A DNA stretch of 64,000 nucleotides from DASWJZ01 sp963739005 (lineage in GTDB: Bacteria > Pseudomonadota > Alphaproteobacteria > Rhizobiales > Afifellaceae): NCBI GenBank assembly GCA_963739005.1, contig CAVTYQ010000007.1, forward strand, positions 943,834 through 1,007,833, given 5' to 3'. This document shows, one piece after another, positions 63,924 through 64,000 of the stretch (its first letter is position 1; each line of letters starts with the position of its first letter). The translations under genes were made by a program, and so were the position numbers. The notes beneath the pieces are model-generated. The model saw only the letters and a list, made by a program, of their open reading frames with translations. It was not told the origin of the DNA and searched no databases.

Positions 63924-64000
63924 TCACTGCGCGAATGCGAGCGCCATGGCCGGATCGTCTGCCGGATCGTCCGGCTTCGGCTCGATGCCGAGCATCGGCG
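63924..64000 (-). CDS. ftsI: Probable C-terminal end of FtsI/PBP3 (cut by window edge)
   Basis: The minus strand ends with a frame reading PMLGIEPKPDDPADDPAMA and then LAFAQ before a TGA at 63924-63926. ftsI normally precedes murE, and rhizobial FtsI proteins end with a PxLGxxP-type tail. Only 25 codons are visible, so identity rests on position and this tail. Confidence 0.6.
   Translation of the reverse strand, partial: PMLGIEPKPDDPADDPAMALAFAQ

Overview
The window is a GC-rich chromosomal segment of an alphaproteobacterium, most likely of the order Hyphomicrobiales (Rhizobiales). The evidence is a circularly permuted two-piece tmRNA gene with the tag ANDNYAPVALAA, an alpha-type SspB adaptor, a fumC-DUF4169-ribbon-helix-helix trio, a long FtsZ with a C-terminal IPAFLRRQ peptide, a Rhizobiales-type intergenic repeat, and the gene order ftsI-murE-murF-mraY-murD-ftsW-murG-murC-murB-ddl-ftsQ-ftsA-ftsZ-lpxC-bamD-recN...ligA. 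I cannot name the genus.

Layout. (1) 0-5.2 kb: a thyA-folA-hflK block on the minus strand, split by a plus-strand gene for a large alpha/beta-hydrolase + M17-N-like + CHAT protease protein (1188-4383, one frameshift). (2) 5.3-5.7 kb: permuted ssrA. (3) 5.8-14.9 kb: an accessory catabolic island. A LacI-type regulator is divergent from a tightly packed operon for a desaturase-like oxygenase (MocD-like), a PanB-like enzyme, a sugar-type ABC importer, a mutarotase-like protein, a Rieske ferredoxin (MocE-like) and a Gfo/Idh/MocA dehydrogenase. This resembles the rhizopine (moc) pathway and suggests uptake, oxidative O-demethylation and oxidation of a methylated polyol or sugar. (4) 15-38.4 kb: mostly housekeeping and small accessory genes: small ORFs, nucleoside deaminase, sspB, fumC, a giant AsmA protein, a D-lactate-dehydrogenase-like flavoprotein, a CLC transporter, cupin, UvrD helicase, a MazE/MazF-like toxin-antitoxin pair, prmA, Xaa-Pro aminopeptidase, LysR/DUF1127, azlCD, two tandem secreted paralogues and a PRC-barrel protein. 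(5) 38.5-64 kb: ligA, an accessory insert (MFS pump, 7TM-AraC regulator, secreted alpha/beta hydrolase), then recN, bamD, lpxC and the division/cell-wall cluster, ending inside ftsI. A plus-strand DUF2239 gene sits between murB and ddl.

Sequence quality matters here. murD, mraY, murF and murE are essential single-copy genes, yet they carry about 13 apparent one-base indels, 11 of them in murF-murE. Summing the inferred indels restores family-typical lengths exactly. I therefore read these, and probably the single frameshifts in the CHAT gene, one DUF3828-like paralogue and the AraC gene, as consensus errors rather than gene decay.

The most interesting content is the hydrolase-CHAT effector-like protein and the moc-like island with its PanB homologue that has apparently lost the metal ligands.
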